Shown piece by piece: positions 24,545 through 32,490 of a DNA stretch of 64,000 nucleotides. The position numbers were made by a program, and so were the translations under genes. The stretch covers positions 124,001 through 188,000 of the forward strand of contig NZ_JACOPN010000004.1 in the NCBI RefSeq assembly GCF_014287875.1, in the 5' to 3' direction. Origin of the DNA: Flintibacter faecis. Lineage in GTDB: Bacteria; Bacillota; Clostridia; Oscillospirales; Oscillospiraceae. Below the pieces are notes generated by a model. The model was given only the letters and a program-made list of their open reading frames with translations. It was not told the origin of the DNA and did not search any database. Each line of letters starts with the position of its first letter. Position 1 is the stretch's first letter.

Positions 24545-24742
24545 ATGGATATCCATGTGAACGACGTACTGAAAATGAAAAAAGCCCACCCCTGCGGCAG
24601 TCAGGAATGGCTGGTGCTGCGGGTGGGGATGGATTTTAAAATGCGCTGCCAGGGCTGCGGCCACGAGGTGATGCTGCCCCGGAGCAAGGCGGAGAAAAAT
24701 ATCCGCAAGGTGTTCCGGGAGGGCGCACCCGTTCAGGTGTGA
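24545..24742 (+). CDS. DUF951 family protein
   Basis: 65 residues: MDIHVNDVLKMKKAHPCGSQEWLVLRVGMDFKMRCQGCGHEVMLPRSKAEKNIRKVF. The KKAHPCGSxEW and CQGCGHEVMLPR segments define DUF951, a small cytoplasmic protein of Firmicutes with three conserved cysteines that may bind zinc. Function unknown. ATG 24545 follows AAGGAGG at 24533-24539. The radical SAM gene begins 35 nt downstream and probably shares the transcript. Confidence 0.9.
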   Translation: MDIHVNDVLKMKKAHPCGSQEWLVLRVGMDFKMRCQGCGHEVMLPRSKAEKNIRKVFREGAPVQV

Positions 24743-24777
24743 CCCCGCCCCAGACTTTCAGGAAAGGATGAACCACT

Positions 24778-25656
24778 ATGCGCTATGACAGCGACCTGCT
24801 GTACCGCCCGCCGGGCGAATGGAAGAGCTATCTGCTGCAATGCACCATCGGCTGCTCCAACAACCAGTGTACCTTCTGCGGCATGTACAAGGAGAAAAAG
24901 TTCCGCATCCGCCCCACCCAGGAGATCTTAGAGGACATCGACATGGCCCGGGCCTATTACGGCCCCGGTCTGCAGCGGGTGTTCCTGATGGACGGCGACG
25001 CCATCATCATCAAGACGGAGGACCTGCTGCGCATCCTCCGCAAGCTGTATGACACCTTCCCCGCCCTGGAGAAGGTCACGCTGTATGCCGGGCCCCGCAG
25101 CACCCTGTCCAAAACGCCGGAGGAACTGAAGGCCCTCCACGATGCCGGTCTGTCCCGGGCCTATCTGGGGGTGGAGAGCGGCAGCGATGCGGTGCTGAAG
25201 TTCATCCACAAGGGGGTCAACGCCCAGCAGATGCTCCAGGCCGGTCAGCGCCTGGTGGAGGCGGGCATCGACCTGTGGGTGACCATCATCCTGGGCATCA
25301 CCGGGGAGGGCGGCGACTGGCGGGAGCACATCCTGTCCACCGCCCAGATCATCAACGAAATGAAGCCCCGGCACCTGTCCGCCATGACCTTTGCCCCCGC
25401 CAAGGGCACCCCCCTGGGGGACGACGTGCTGGCGGGCCGCTTCAAGGTCTATGGCCCCGACCACATTCTGGAGGAGTGCCGCCTGCTCATCCAGCATCTG
25501 GACGTGGACCCGCTGCACTTCACCAGCAACCACGCCTCCAACTATCTGCCCTTGAAGGGCAGCCTGCCCCAGGACCGGGAAAAGTTCCTCTCCCTCATCG
25601 ACCAGGCTCTGGAGGGCAAGATCCGCCTGCGCAAGACGCTGAACCGGGGCATCTGA
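24778..25656 (+). CDS. Radical SAM protein of unknown substrate
   Basis: 292 residues. Cysteines near the N-terminus are Cys22, Cys26, Cys31 and Cys34 (CTIGCSNNQCTFCGMY). The cluster ligands are probably drawn from these; spacing is C-x3-C-x4-C-x2-C, not the canonical C-x3-C-x2-C. FLMDGDAIIIKTEDLLRIL, AYLGVESGSDAVLKFIHKG and MTFAPAKGTPL are typical of the Elp3/MiaB-type radical SAM core. There is no B12, TRAM or SPASM domain. It is co-transcribed with DUF951. Reaction and substrate cannot be assigned; related proteins are annotated only as radical SAM. Confidence 0.85.
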   Translation: MRYDSDLLYRPPGEWKSYLLQCTIGCSNNQCTFCGMYKEKKFRIRPTQEILEDIDMARAYYGPGLQRVFLMDGDAIIIKTEDLLRILRKLYDTFPALEKVTLYAGPRSTLSKTPEELKALHDAGLSRAYLGVESGSDAVLKFIHKGVNAQQMLQAGQRLVEAGIDLWVTIILGITGEGGDWREHILSTAQIINEMKPRHLSAMTFAPAKGTPLGDDVLAGRFKVYGPDHILEECRLLIQHLDVDPLHFTSNHASNYLPLKGSLPQDREKFLSLIDQALEGKIRLRKTLNRGI

Positions 25657-25690
25657 GAATTTTTCGACACAGCCCCTCCAACCACAGCAA

Positions 25691-25738
25691 AACTCCCTCG
25701 GCTTCCCCTGCTTTCAGGGCGAACCGAGGGAGTTTTTG
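25691..25738 (+). terminator. Terminator after the radical SAM gene
   Basis: AACTCCCTCGG (25691-25701) and CCGAGGGAGTT (25724-25734), followed by T-rich sequence; the loop is large (22 nt). Confidence 0.75.
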
Positions 25739-25819
25739 TATTTTTCTGCGATGGGAACTTCTTCCGTTCTCCCCCGGAGTCCCCTATAATAAAGGCATAC
25801 ACTCAGGAGGTGGAGGACT

Positions 25820-26089
25820 ATGACACAGGTCAATATAGCGTCCCGGAAATGGCGGGATGCCCAGGGGCGGGAGCGCCGGTTTCACTATGGACTGCTCATC
25901 CGTGAGGTGGCGGCGGAACCCTTCTTCTGTGAGGACTACGGGGTGCGGGTGTGGGAGGACGGCGGCGAGGATGCCAGCGTCCCCGGCATCACCGTCAGCG
26001 CCCAGCGGGTGGACGAGCTGCTCTCCCTGCTGGTGGAGCACCGGGTCAGCCCCACCGCCCTGGCGGACGTGGTGGCCGATTGGCTGTGA
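25820..26089 (+). CDS. DUF6514 family protein
   Basis: 89 residues: SRKWRDAQGRERRFHYGLLIREVAAEPFFCEDYGVRVWEDGGEDASVPGITVSAQRVDELLSLLVEHRVSPTALADVVADWL. The FCEDYGV, VPGITVSAQRVDELLSLL and SPTALADVVADWL blocks are the pattern of DUF6514, a small cytoplasmic family of Clostridia without known function. AGGAGG precedes the ATG by about 8 nt, and a TATAAT-like element lies near 25788. It is convergent with the OadB-type genes. Confidence 0.8.
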   Translation: MTQVNIASRKWRDAQGRERRFHYGLLIREVAAEPFFCEDYGVRVWEDGGEDASVPGITVSAQRVDELLSLLVEHRVSPTALADVVADWL

Positions 26090-26109
26090 TGGGTGTAAAG
26101 GGAATTCCC

Positions 26110-26235
26110 TTACTTATCCTTCCTGTCCAGTTGCTGCACGGAGACTACCAGCAGGGCGATGATGCCCAGAACGGCGAAGATACCGGCCATACCCTGGCCC
26201 ATCAGCTCCAGGGCCATGTTTAAATTCTCTGTCAT
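26110..26235 (-). CDS. OadG-related one-helix transporter subunit
   Basis: 41 residues: an amphipathic start (MTENLNMALELMGQGM), one membrane helix (AGIFAVLGIIALLVVSV) and a basic end (QQLDRKDK). Size, the MGQGMAGIFxVL pattern and location right after an OadB-like gene fit the small OadG-related subunit of Na+-translocating decarboxylases. It starts 21 nt after the beta-subunit stop with an AGGAG-type RBS. It may stabilise the beta subunit; no soluble alpha subunit or biotin carrier is encoded nearby. Confidence 0.8.
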   Translation of the reverse strand: MTENLNMALELMGQGMAGIFAVLGIIALLVVSVQQLDRKDK

Positions 26236-26256
26236 TGAACACGCACTCCTCTCGTC

Positions 26257-27405
26257 TCAGCCGCCGATCATATGGGCGGCGCAGTATTGCAGGATCACGC
26301 CGCCGGCCACCACCGAGGCGATCTGCCCGGACACGTTGGCACCGGTGGCCTGCATCAGCAGGTGGTTCCGGGGATCGGCCTCCTGGCCCAGTTTTTCGAT
26401 GACCCGGGCGGACATGGGGAAGGCGGAGATGCCCGCCGCCCCGATCATGGGGTTGATCTTCCGCCGGGGCATGAACAGGTTCAGCGCCTTGACGAACAGC
26501 ACGCCCACCACCGTGTCCAGCACAAAGGCCACCAGGCCCAGACACAGGATCATCAGGGTCTCCACCCGCACGAACTGGTCGGCCCGCATGGAGAAGGAGA
26601 TGGTCACGCCCAGCAGCAGGGTGATGAGATTGGCCAGCTCGTTCTGAGCCGTGCGGGTCAGGGTGGGCAGCACACCGCTCTCCCGGATGAGATTGCCCAG
26701 CATCAAAAAGCCAACCAGCGCCACCGACGCAGGGGCCACCAGACCGGATACCACCGTGACCAGGATGGGGAACAGGATGCGCAGGCGGCGGGAGACCCGG
26801 CCAGGGGCATAGGGCATAGCCATGGCCCGCTCATTCTGGGTGGTGACCAGCTTGATGGCGGCGGGCTGGATGATGGGCACCATAGCCATGTAGGAATAGG
26901 CCGCCACGGCGATGGCCCCCACATAGCTGGAGCCCAGCACCTGGGACACCAGGATAGACGTGGGGCCGTCCGCCGCACCGATGATGCCGATGGAGGCGGC
27001 GTCCTTCATGTCAAAGCCCAGGACCGTGGCCAGCAGCACCGTGAGGAAGATGCCCGCCTGGGCCGCCGCTCCGCACAGAAACAGCCGGGGGTCAGCCAGC
27101 AGGGGCCCGAAATCGATCATGGCACCGATGCCGATGAACAGCAGGATGGGCATGGCCTCGCTGGCCTCGATCCCCACCTGAAACAGCCATTGGACGATGC
27201 CGTGGGTGACCTCTCCCCCGGCCCCCGCCTGGTCGATGACCCCGGACAGGGGCAGATTCACCAGAATGGCTCCAAAGCCCATGGGCAGCAGCAGTGCAGG
27301 CTCAAAGCCCTTTTCAATGGCCAGCCAGATCAGCAGCCCGCCCACAACGTACATCACCAACTGCTGTGGGGTGATGGACAGAACGCCCTGCCATAAGAAT
27401 TCCAT
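26257..27405 (-). CDS. Na+-translocating decarboxylase beta subunit (OadB/GcdB/MmdB type), orphan
   Basis: 382 residues from ATG 27405 (RBS AAAGAGGG), preferred over a much longer frame that reads through the leader RNA. It is a polytopic membrane protein with the family signatures GFGAILVNLP, LLFIGIGAMIDFGPL, GIIGAADGPTSIL (conserved Asp of region III), NLIRESGVL and GANVSGQIASVVAGG. Classical beta subunits couple decarboxylation of a carboxybiotin to Na+ export. Here only the small OadG-like gene accompanies it, so partner subunits are encoded elsewhere or the protein acts as a different ion transporter. A riboswitch-like leader precedes it. Confidence 0.9.
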   Translation of the reverse strand: MEFLWQGVLSITPQQLVMYVVGGLLIWLAIEKGFEPALLLPMGFGAILVNLPLSGVIDQAGAGGEVTHGIVQWLFQVGIEASEAMPILLFIGIGAMIDFGPLLADPRLFLCGAAAQAGIFLTVLLATVLGFDMKDAASIGIIGAADGPTSILVSQVLGSSYVGAIAVAAYSYMAMVPIIQPAAIKLVTTQNERAMAMPYAPGRVSRRLRILFPILVTVVSGLVAPASVALVGFLMLGNLIRESGVLPTLTRTAQNELANLITLLLGVTISFSMRADQFVRVETLMILCLGLVAFVLDTVVGVLFVKALNLFMPRRKINPMIGAAGISAFPMSARVIEKLGQEADPRNHLLMQATGANVSGQIASVVAGGVILQYCAAHMIGG

Positions 27406-27453
27406 AGATATCCCTCTTTCTTGTCTTTGTGGTGAGTATGCCCGATTTGAACG

Positions 27454-27590
27454 AAAAAAGACCTGCGTTCCCGGTGACAGGAACGCAGGTCTGGTCATTT
27501 CAGGCAAAGCCAGGTCGGACGCATACGGTCCGCCATGCTTGTTGACTCGGCCGCGCACAAAACCGTGCGCCGACTACTCCCCTTTGTTGT
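27454..27590 (-). ncRNA. Riboswitch-like leader, closest to yybP-ykoY (Mn2+) class, with terminator
   Basis: Read leftward, the leader contains AAAGGGGAGTAG (GGGGAGTAG at 27582-27574), a GGCGCAC/GTGCGC hairpin, GTCAACA (27546-27540), GACCTGGC (27516-27509), GAAATGACCAGACC and then a terminator: arms AGACCTGCGTTC and GAACGCAGGTCT (27492-27481 and 27470-27459), followed by T6. GGGGAGTAG near the 5' end, GTCAACA and a 3' AGACC that can pair alternatively are features of the yybP-ykoY manganese riboswitch as I remember it. A Na+-sensing class is the main alternative given the downstream gene. About 50 nt separate the terminator from the start codon. Confidence 0.55.
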
Positions 27591-27762
27591 GGGGATGATA
27601 CCACAGTTGGGCCGCAGATGTCAAGGGAAATTTTTCTTTCCGGGGTATATTCCACGAAAAATCACGTGTGCAACTTGGAATTGCGGAAATTCAAAGTTGA
27701 CATGGTGGCATTTCCCGCCGATTCCGTGTAAAATAGACGGTGTCGAAAGGAGGTCACGCAGG

Positions 27763-28257
27763 ATGATCGGAACCAAAATATCGTTTTGCCGGAAAAAGGC
27801 CGGGCTGTCGCAGGAAGCTCTGGCGACGAGATTGAACATATCCCGTCAGGCCGTTTCTCGCTGGGAGACGGGCGAAGCAGTACCGGACACAGAGAAGATC
27901 GTTCAACTCAGCAGATTATTTCAGGTATCCACCGACTATCTTTTGCTGGATGAGATCGAGGAACCACTGACGGGACAAAATCCGACCGGTATCCAGACAG
28001 GCCCCGCAAAAGAAAAGCGCAGATATCTGCGGATCTATTTTGGAAAGTGTCTGCTGGCCATCGGCCTCATTGCACTCGCCGTCATATTGATCGGTGCGGG
28101 CGTTTATGCGGATTCCCTGACTAGCTGGTATACTGCATGGGGCAGATATGGAACAGCATTATTCAAAACGTGGATCATTGTGCCTTTTCTGCTCAGCGCC
28201 TGTATCTCAGCGGGCGGAGTCATAATTCTGTTGGCAGAATACTTCAGAGAGGACTGA
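27763..28257 (+). CDS. XRE-family regulator with membrane anchor
   Basis: 164 residues from ATG 27763 (AAAGGAGG at 27746-27753). Residues 5-60 form a Cro/CI-type helix-turn-helix (FCRKKAGLSQEALATRLNISRQAVSRWETGEAVPDTEKIVQLSRLFQVSTDYLL). Two hydrophobic segments follow, about 94-116 (LLAIGLIALAVILIGAGVYA) and 134-158 (IIVPFLLSACISAGGVIILL). This HTH-plus-membrane plan is common in clostridial regulators of resistance or envelope genes; target unknown. Lower GC than its neighbours. It is divergent from the leader RNA of the OadB-type gene. Confidence 0.85.
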   Translation: MIGTKISFCRKKAGLSQEALATRLNISRQAVSRWETGEAVPDTEKIVQLSRLFQVSTDYLLLDEIEEPLTGQNPTGIQTGPAKEKRRYLRIYFGKCLLAIGLIALAVILIGAGVYADSLTSWYTAWGRYGTALFKTWIIVPFLLSACISAGGVIILLAEYFRED

Positions 28258-28317
28258 TGGACCTGCGCCGGACAGAGCAGTTCTATATCATAACGACCCC
28301 ATAACGCCATCAAACGG

Positions 28318-28365
28318 AAAAGCCGGACTGAATGACCGAAGCGTGCCATTCAGTCCGGCTTTTTG
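28318..28365. terminator. Bidirectional terminator between XRE and HD genes
   Basis: AAAAGCCGGACTGAATG (28318-28334) and CATTCAGTCCGGCTTTT (28347-28363) form a perfect 17-bp stem with A and T ends. Confidence 0.85.
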
Positions 28366-28393
28366 TCTGTTTCCGGCAACGATAACAGGTTTT

Positions 28394-28978
28394 TCAGTGC
28401 TCCCCCTCGGTCAAAGCGGCCTCGATGGCCCCCTCCTCCGCCTGCATGGCCTTCAGGGTGCGCTCCAGCAGGGTGTCCAGCTCCCAGCCCAGCAGCTGGG
28501 CGCCGTTTGCAATGATGTCGCGGGAGCAGCCGGCGGCGAACTTTTTGTCCTTATACTTCTTTTTCAGGGATTTCAGCTCCATGTCGGCCACGCTTTTGGA
28601 CGGACGCATCAGGGCCGCCGCCCCGATGAGACCGGTGAGTTCATCAGCGGCAAACAGGACCTTTTCCATCTCGTGTTCAGGCTTGATGTCCACGCACAGG
28701 CCCCAGCCGTGGCTGGCGGTGGCGTGGATGATGGCCTCGTCCACTCCGGCCTGACGCATCAACTCCTGAGACTTGACGCAGTGCTCCTGGGGCCACTGCT
28801 CAAAGTCCAGGTCGTGGAGCAGGCCCACCACGGACCAGAACGCCTTCTCGTCTCCATAGCCCAGCTCCTGGGCGTACCAGCCCATCACATGCTCCACCGT
28901 CACGGCGTGGCGGAGATGAAAGGGCTCGTGATTATACTCGGTCAGCAGGTCCCACGCCTGCTGTCTGGTCATTGCCAT
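28394..28978 (-). CDS. HD-domain protein (predicted phosphohydrolase)
   Basis: 194 residues from ATG 28978 (GGAGG upstream). Metal-binding residues of the HD superfamily are visible: early His (HLRHAVTVEHVM), H55-D56 in VVGLLHDLDFE, later HATASHGW and the Asp in FAADELTGLI. Members hydrolyse phosphate esters or nucleotides. The substrate is unknown. It is the gene after degV on the leftward strand but separated by a terminator, so it probably has its own transcript. Confidence 0.85.
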   Translation of the reverse strand: MAMTRQQAWDLLTEYNHEPFHLRHAVTVEHVMGWYAQELGYGDEKAFWSVVGLLHDLDFEQWPQEHCVKSQELMRQAGVDEAIIHATASHGWGLCVDIKPEHEMEKVLFAADELTGLIGAAALMRPSKSVADMELKSLKKKYKDKKFAAGCSRDIIANGAQLLGWELDTLLERTLKAMQAEEGAIEAALTEGEH

Positions 28979-29000
28979 GGTGTTTTCCTCCCGGTGCATA

Positions 29001-29043
29001 AAAATAGAGGGTCAGCCGCAAAAAAGCTGGCCGCCCTCTATTT
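29001..29043 (-). terminator. Terminator of the degV gene
   Basis: AAATAGAGGGTCAGC and GCTGGCCGCCCTCTATTT pair with small mismatches around an A-rich loop; T-rich on the minus strand. Confidence 0.75.
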
Positions 29044-29065
29044 GTAACCCCATCGGGGCAGTTTG

Positions 29066-29905
29066 TCAATAGGCGGTCACAATGCCGCCGTCGTTGGCAT
29101 AGACGCTGGTGATGCCGCCGGCCTCCAGAATGAGGATGTGGGCGAATTTGCAGCGCTGCTCGGCCATGGCCTTCACCTGGAAGGCCCGGTCCAGACAGTT
29201 GCAGTGGCAGATCGCCAGGGTACGCCCGGCGTGGGCCGGGTCGTTTGCCATGTGGTCCACCATTTTGGACAGGGCCTGCTTCATGGACAGCGTCTGTCCC
29301 AGCTTGCAGATCTCCCCCTCCGGCGTAGCGCCCATGAGCAGCTTGATCTTCAGCGCTCCGGTGATCACCGACTGCAGGCGGGTCAGACGGCCGTTTTTCC
29401 GCAGGTTCTCCAGTGTCTCCAGCACGAACATGGTCTGCATCTGATAGATGAACTGCTCCACCTCCCGCACCACATGCTTGAAGGGTGCGCCGCTCTCGGC
29501 CAGCTCCCGGACCTTCAGGGCCACCAGCACCTCGCCGGAGGAGGCGGAGCAGGAGTTGAACACATAGACGTTCTTGTTGGGGTGATCCTCCTCCATCAGC
29601 ATCCGGGCCTGTTCGGCGCTGTTGTGGGAGCCGCTGAGCAGGGCGGACAGGGTGACCACATACACGTCCTCCTCCTCCGGGCCCTGATAGGCATCCAGAT
29701 AGCTCTGGGGGGAGGGACAGGCAGTGGAGGGGGCCTCCTCGCTCTGCTTCATGGCCCACAGCAGATCGGCCTGGTCAAAGGTCTCGTTGTCAATAAAGCT
29801 GCTCCCGTTGGAGCGGATGGTCAGCGGCACCTTTATGAAGCGTGGGTCCTTCAGCATCTGGCCGGTCAAATCGCAGCAGCTGTCCACAACGATCTTAAAT
29901 CCCAT
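29066..29905 (-). CDS. DegV family fatty-acid-binding protein
   Basis: 279 residues from ATG 29905; GGAGA lies eight bases upstream, so this start is preferred over ATG 29914. FKIVVDSCCDLTGQML, VVTLSALLSGSHNSAEQARMLMEE and VFNSCSASSGEVLVALKVRELAE are the DegV/FakB pattern: a pocket that holds one fatty acid with its carboxylate at conserved Ser/Thr. FakB proteins present fatty acids to FakA kinase. The usual DSTCD is DSCCD here. No FakA gene is adjacent. Confidence 0.92.
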   Translation of the reverse strand: MGFKIVVDSCCDLTGQMLKDPRFIKVPLTIRSNGSSFIDNETFDQADLLWAMKQSEEAPSTACPSPQSYLDAYQGPEEEDVYVVTLSALLSGSHNSAEQARMLMEEDHPNKNVYVFNSCSASSGEVLVALKVRELAESGAPFKHVVREVEQFIYQMQTMFVLETLENLRKNGRLTRLQSVITGALKIKLLMGATPEGEICKLGQTLSMKQALSKMVDHMANDPAHAGRTLAICHCNCLDRAFQVKAMAEQRCKFAHILILEAGGITSVYANDGGIVTAY

Positions 29906-29951
29906 TCGTATCATCTCCGAATATGGTTTTTTAAACTATGTCTTGTGAGAT

Positions 29952-29980
29952 ACTATAGCATGTTTTATTCCGTTTGTAAA
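29952..29980 (-). promoter_or_regulatory. Promoter for degV
   Basis: Minus strand TTTACA (29980-29975), 17-nt spacer, TATAGT (29957-29952). Confidence 0.65.
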
Positions 29981-29993
29981 GAGAACGGCTCCC

Positions 29994-30749
29994 TTAAAAC
30001 AGCTCCGGGTACTCCTCATGGAGCTCGGAGAGCAGCTTTTTGTCCGATTTTTCCGTGAAGGCCAGCTTTTCATACAGGTCCGGGCGGCGCTGGCGGGTGC
30101 GCAGCAGGGATTGCTTCCGCCGCCACAGGTCCACCTTGGCGTGGTTGCCCGAGAGGAGGATGGGGGGCACGGCCCGGTCGTGCCAGACCTCCGGGCGGGA
30201 ATACTGGGGGGCCTCCAGCGTGCCGCTCCAGTGGCTCTCGTTTTCATAGCAGGAGGGGTCGGACAGCACCCCGGGCACCAGACGGCACACCGCATCGGCC
30301 ACCGCCATGGCGGGGATCTCTCCCCCGGTCATCACAAAGTCACCGATGGAGATCTCCTCGTCCACGCACTCGTCGATGAAGCGCTGGTCGATGCCCTCGT
30401 AGTGGCCGCAGACCAGGATCAGGCGGGAGTAGTCCGCCTTCAGCCGCCGGGCATCGGCCTGGGTGAAGGTTTTGCCCGCCGGGGACATATAGATGGTGTG
30501 GACCCGTTCCCCCGCCTGGTCGCAAATGTGCTGCCAGCAGTTGTAAAGGGGATCGGCCTGCATCACGGCCCCACGCCCTCCGCCATAGGGATAGTTGTCC
30601 ACCTGCCGCTGCTTGTTCTTGGTGTAGTCCCGGATCTGGTGGCACTCGATGCGGATATAGCCCCGCTCCTGTCCCCGGCCCAGCACCGATTCACACAGCA
30701 TATCCCCTACCACGTCGGGGAACAAGGTCATAATGTCGATCTGATACAT
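29994..30749 (-). CDS. trmD: tRNA (guanine37-N1)-methyltransferase
   Basis: Methylates G37 next to the anticodon in tRNAs with G36, preventing +1 frameshifts. The 251 residues contain the trefoil-knot SAM-binding region LILVCGHYEGIDQRFIDECVDEEISIGDFVMTGGEIPAMAVADAV and the N-terminal IDIMTLFPDVV. VKQSLLRTRQRRPDLYEKL-type tail matches the family. It is separate from the usual rpsP-rimM-trmD-rplS operon and has its own promoter, a departure from the common arrangement. Confidence 0.96.
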   Translation of the reverse strand: MYQIDIMTLFPDVVGDMLCESVLGRGQERGYIRIECHQIRDYTKNKQRQVDNYPYGGGRGAVMQADPLYNCWQHICDQAGERVHTIYMSPAGKTFTQADARRLKADYSRLILVCGHYEGIDQRFIDECVDEEISIGDFVMTGGEIPAMAVADAVCRLVPGVLSDPSCYENESHWSGTLEAPQYSRPEVWHDRAVPPILLSGNHAKVDLWRRKQSLLRTRQRRPDLYEKLAFTEKSDKKLLSELHEEYPELF

Positions 30750-30821
30750 GGTTGTTCCAGCGTCCTTATCTTTTTTCTCATTCGTTCTCCCCTACCGGGC
30801 CGCCCCGGCGGTGTCCTTATC

Positions 30822-30850
30822 ATTATACGGAATTTTTTCAGCTTTTTCAA
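30822..30850 (-). promoter_or_regulatory. Promoter for trmD
   Basis: Minus strand TTGAAA (30850-30845), 17-nt spacer, TATAAT (30827-30822), a near-consensus sigma-A promoter. Confidence 0.75.
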
Positions 30851-30869
30851 CGTATGTTTTACCGTTGAG

Positions 30870-30915
30870 AAAAATAAAAGCAGCCGCCGCACAGCTGGTT
30901 TGTGCGGCGGCCAAA
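30870..30915 (-). terminator. Terminator of the glycosyltransferase gene
   Basis: GCCGCCGCACA and TGTGCGGCGGC pair around AACCAGC on the minus strand, followed by TGCTTTTATTTT. Confidence 0.8.
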
Positions 30916-30938
30916 GTCAAGAGAGGGTGTTATTTCAT

Positions 30939-32204
30939 TCAGCTGGCCAGAGAGTCCCGGTTTGCTGCGGGCTGGGGAGATACGTTCCGGGTGTGGCGGA
31001 TCTCCTCCCACTGGGTGGTCTGCTTCACCAGACAGCCCAGGGTGATGGGCAGCCAGGACAGCAGGAAGAAGCCATACAGCCCCAGGGCGGGCAGCAGACG
31101 GCGGTCCCATTTGCCCTCCAGCGTCAGCACCAGTGCGGCAGCGGCGGCAGAGCCCAGGATCATGCCCGCCAGTTGGGTGAGCGCGGCGGTCAGCAGGACC
31201 CAGGGGGCCAGTTCTATCCTGGGACAGGTCAGGGCGGCGGAGACGGACGACAAGATCAGCCCGCCCAGAGCCGCCGCCTGATAGAAGGGCACCACCAGCA
31301 GGGCGGCTACATCGGCCAGGACCAGCGGCCTGCTCCCCTGTTCCGCACCCTGGCCCAGCCGGGACAGATACCGCCCGGCCACCTGAATGGTCCCGCTGGT
31401 CCAGCGGCGGCGCTGCGTGACGGACACGGCATAGTCCAGGGGCTGCTCGTCATAGGTGACGGCCCGGGGGACCCAGGCCACCTTCTCCCCCGCCAGGGCG
31501 CACTGGACGGTCATCTCCAGGTCCTCGCTGAGGGTGTGGGTGTTCCAGCCGCCCAGGCCCTCCAGCACCCGGGTGGCCACCATAAAGCCGGTGCCGTTGA
31601 TCATGGCGGACAGCCCCATAGCGGCCCGGCTCTGGTTATAAAACCGATCCATCATCCAGTAGTAAATGGAGTAACAGCCGGACAGCGGGTTGTCATAGGG
31701 GTTCTTGCTGTCCCGATAGCCCTGAGCCGCACCGGCCCCGGCCTGATAAGCCAGGTCCATCTCCCGCAAAAACCGGCTGTCCACCACGTTGTCCGCATCG
31801 AACACGCAGCAGGCATCATACCGGCGGCCCCGGAGACGGGCGTAGGCAAAGCGGAGCACCTCCCCCTTGCTCTTCACCGGGCGGTCGCATTTCAACACCC
31901 GGGCCCCAAAGCCGGCCGCCGCCCGGGCGGTGTGGTCGGTACAGTTGTTGGGGATGACCCAGATGTCATACAGCTCCGGGGGATAGTCCTGCATCAGCAG
32001 ACTGTTGATGAGGGGGCCGATGACCAGTTCCTCGTTCCGGGCAGCGATGAGCACGGCGAACTTTGTCCGGGCCGGACGGATGGGAAAGGGCCTCTGCCCC
32101 CTCCAGCACATCAGTCCACTGACCAGATAGTATCCGCCCCACAGGGCCAGCAGACTTCCCGCAGTGCCCGCCAGGGCCTTTATCAGCATCACGATCCATT
32201 CCAT
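30939..32204 (-). CDS. Membrane family-2 glycosyltransferase
   Basis: 421 residues. A membrane segment at the N-terminus (about 5-30) precedes a GT-A domain: FAVLIAARNEELVIGPLINSLLMQDYP (nucleotide-sugar binding), FDADN as the DxD metal site, SEDLEMT with the catalytic acidic pair, and QRRRW, the QxxRW motif of processive synthases. Three or four C-terminal membrane segments follow. This plan resembles cellulose/hyaluronan/poly-GlcNAc synthases, so it may extend an exported polysaccharide. No other exopolysaccharide genes are nearby, so product is unknown. Confidence 0.88.
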   Translation of the reverse strand: MEWIVMLIKALAGTAGSLLALWGGYYLVSGLMCWRGQRPFPIRPARTKFAVLIAARNEELVIGPLINSLLMQDYPPELYDIWVIPNNCTDHTARAAAGFGARVLKCDRPVKSKGEVLRFAYARLRGRRYDACCVFDADNVVDSRFLREMDLAYQAGAGAAQGYRDSKNPYDNPLSGCYSIYYWMMDRFYNQSRAAMGLSAMINGTGFMVATRVLEGLGGWNTHTLSEDLEMTVQCALAGEKVAWVPRAVTYDEQPLDYAVSVTQRRRWTSGTIQVAGRYLSRLGQGAEQGSRPLVLADVAALLVVPFYQAAALGGLILSSVSAALTCPRIELAPWVLLTAALTQLAGMILGSAAAAALVLTLEGKWDRRLLPALGLYGFFLLSWLPITLGCLVKQTTQWEEIRHTRNVSPQPAANRDSLAS

Positions 32205-32351
32205 GGCCGTCTCCTCCTTCTCTTTCTGTCCCTATGGTAACAGACAAAGGTTAAGAAGCCAGCGGGAAGAAGTTTAAGATTTTATAAAGACTTTTGAAAG
32301 GCCCGCCCGTTCAGACACGACTTGGCTCCACTTTCTTCACAGTTTATTGAT

Positions 32352-32380
32352 TTGACTGTTTTATCTATGTTTGGTATAAT
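32352..32380 (+). promoter_or_regulatory. Promoter for the osmoprotectant ABC operon
   Basis: TTGACT (32352-32357), 17-nt spacer, TATAAT (32375-32380) with TGG before the -10. The leader to 32490 is about 100 nt and AT-rich. The remaining intergenic sequence from 32205 shows nothing else recognisable. Confidence 0.75.
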
Positions 32381-32490
32381 ATCTTTATACAATTTGACCA
32401 AACTATGTTTTGGCCAACTGGCCCGGAACACCCCGTTTCCTGCGTTTTCTATGTTTTTCCTGTGTGTTCCCCGCAAAAAGGAGGTTCATT

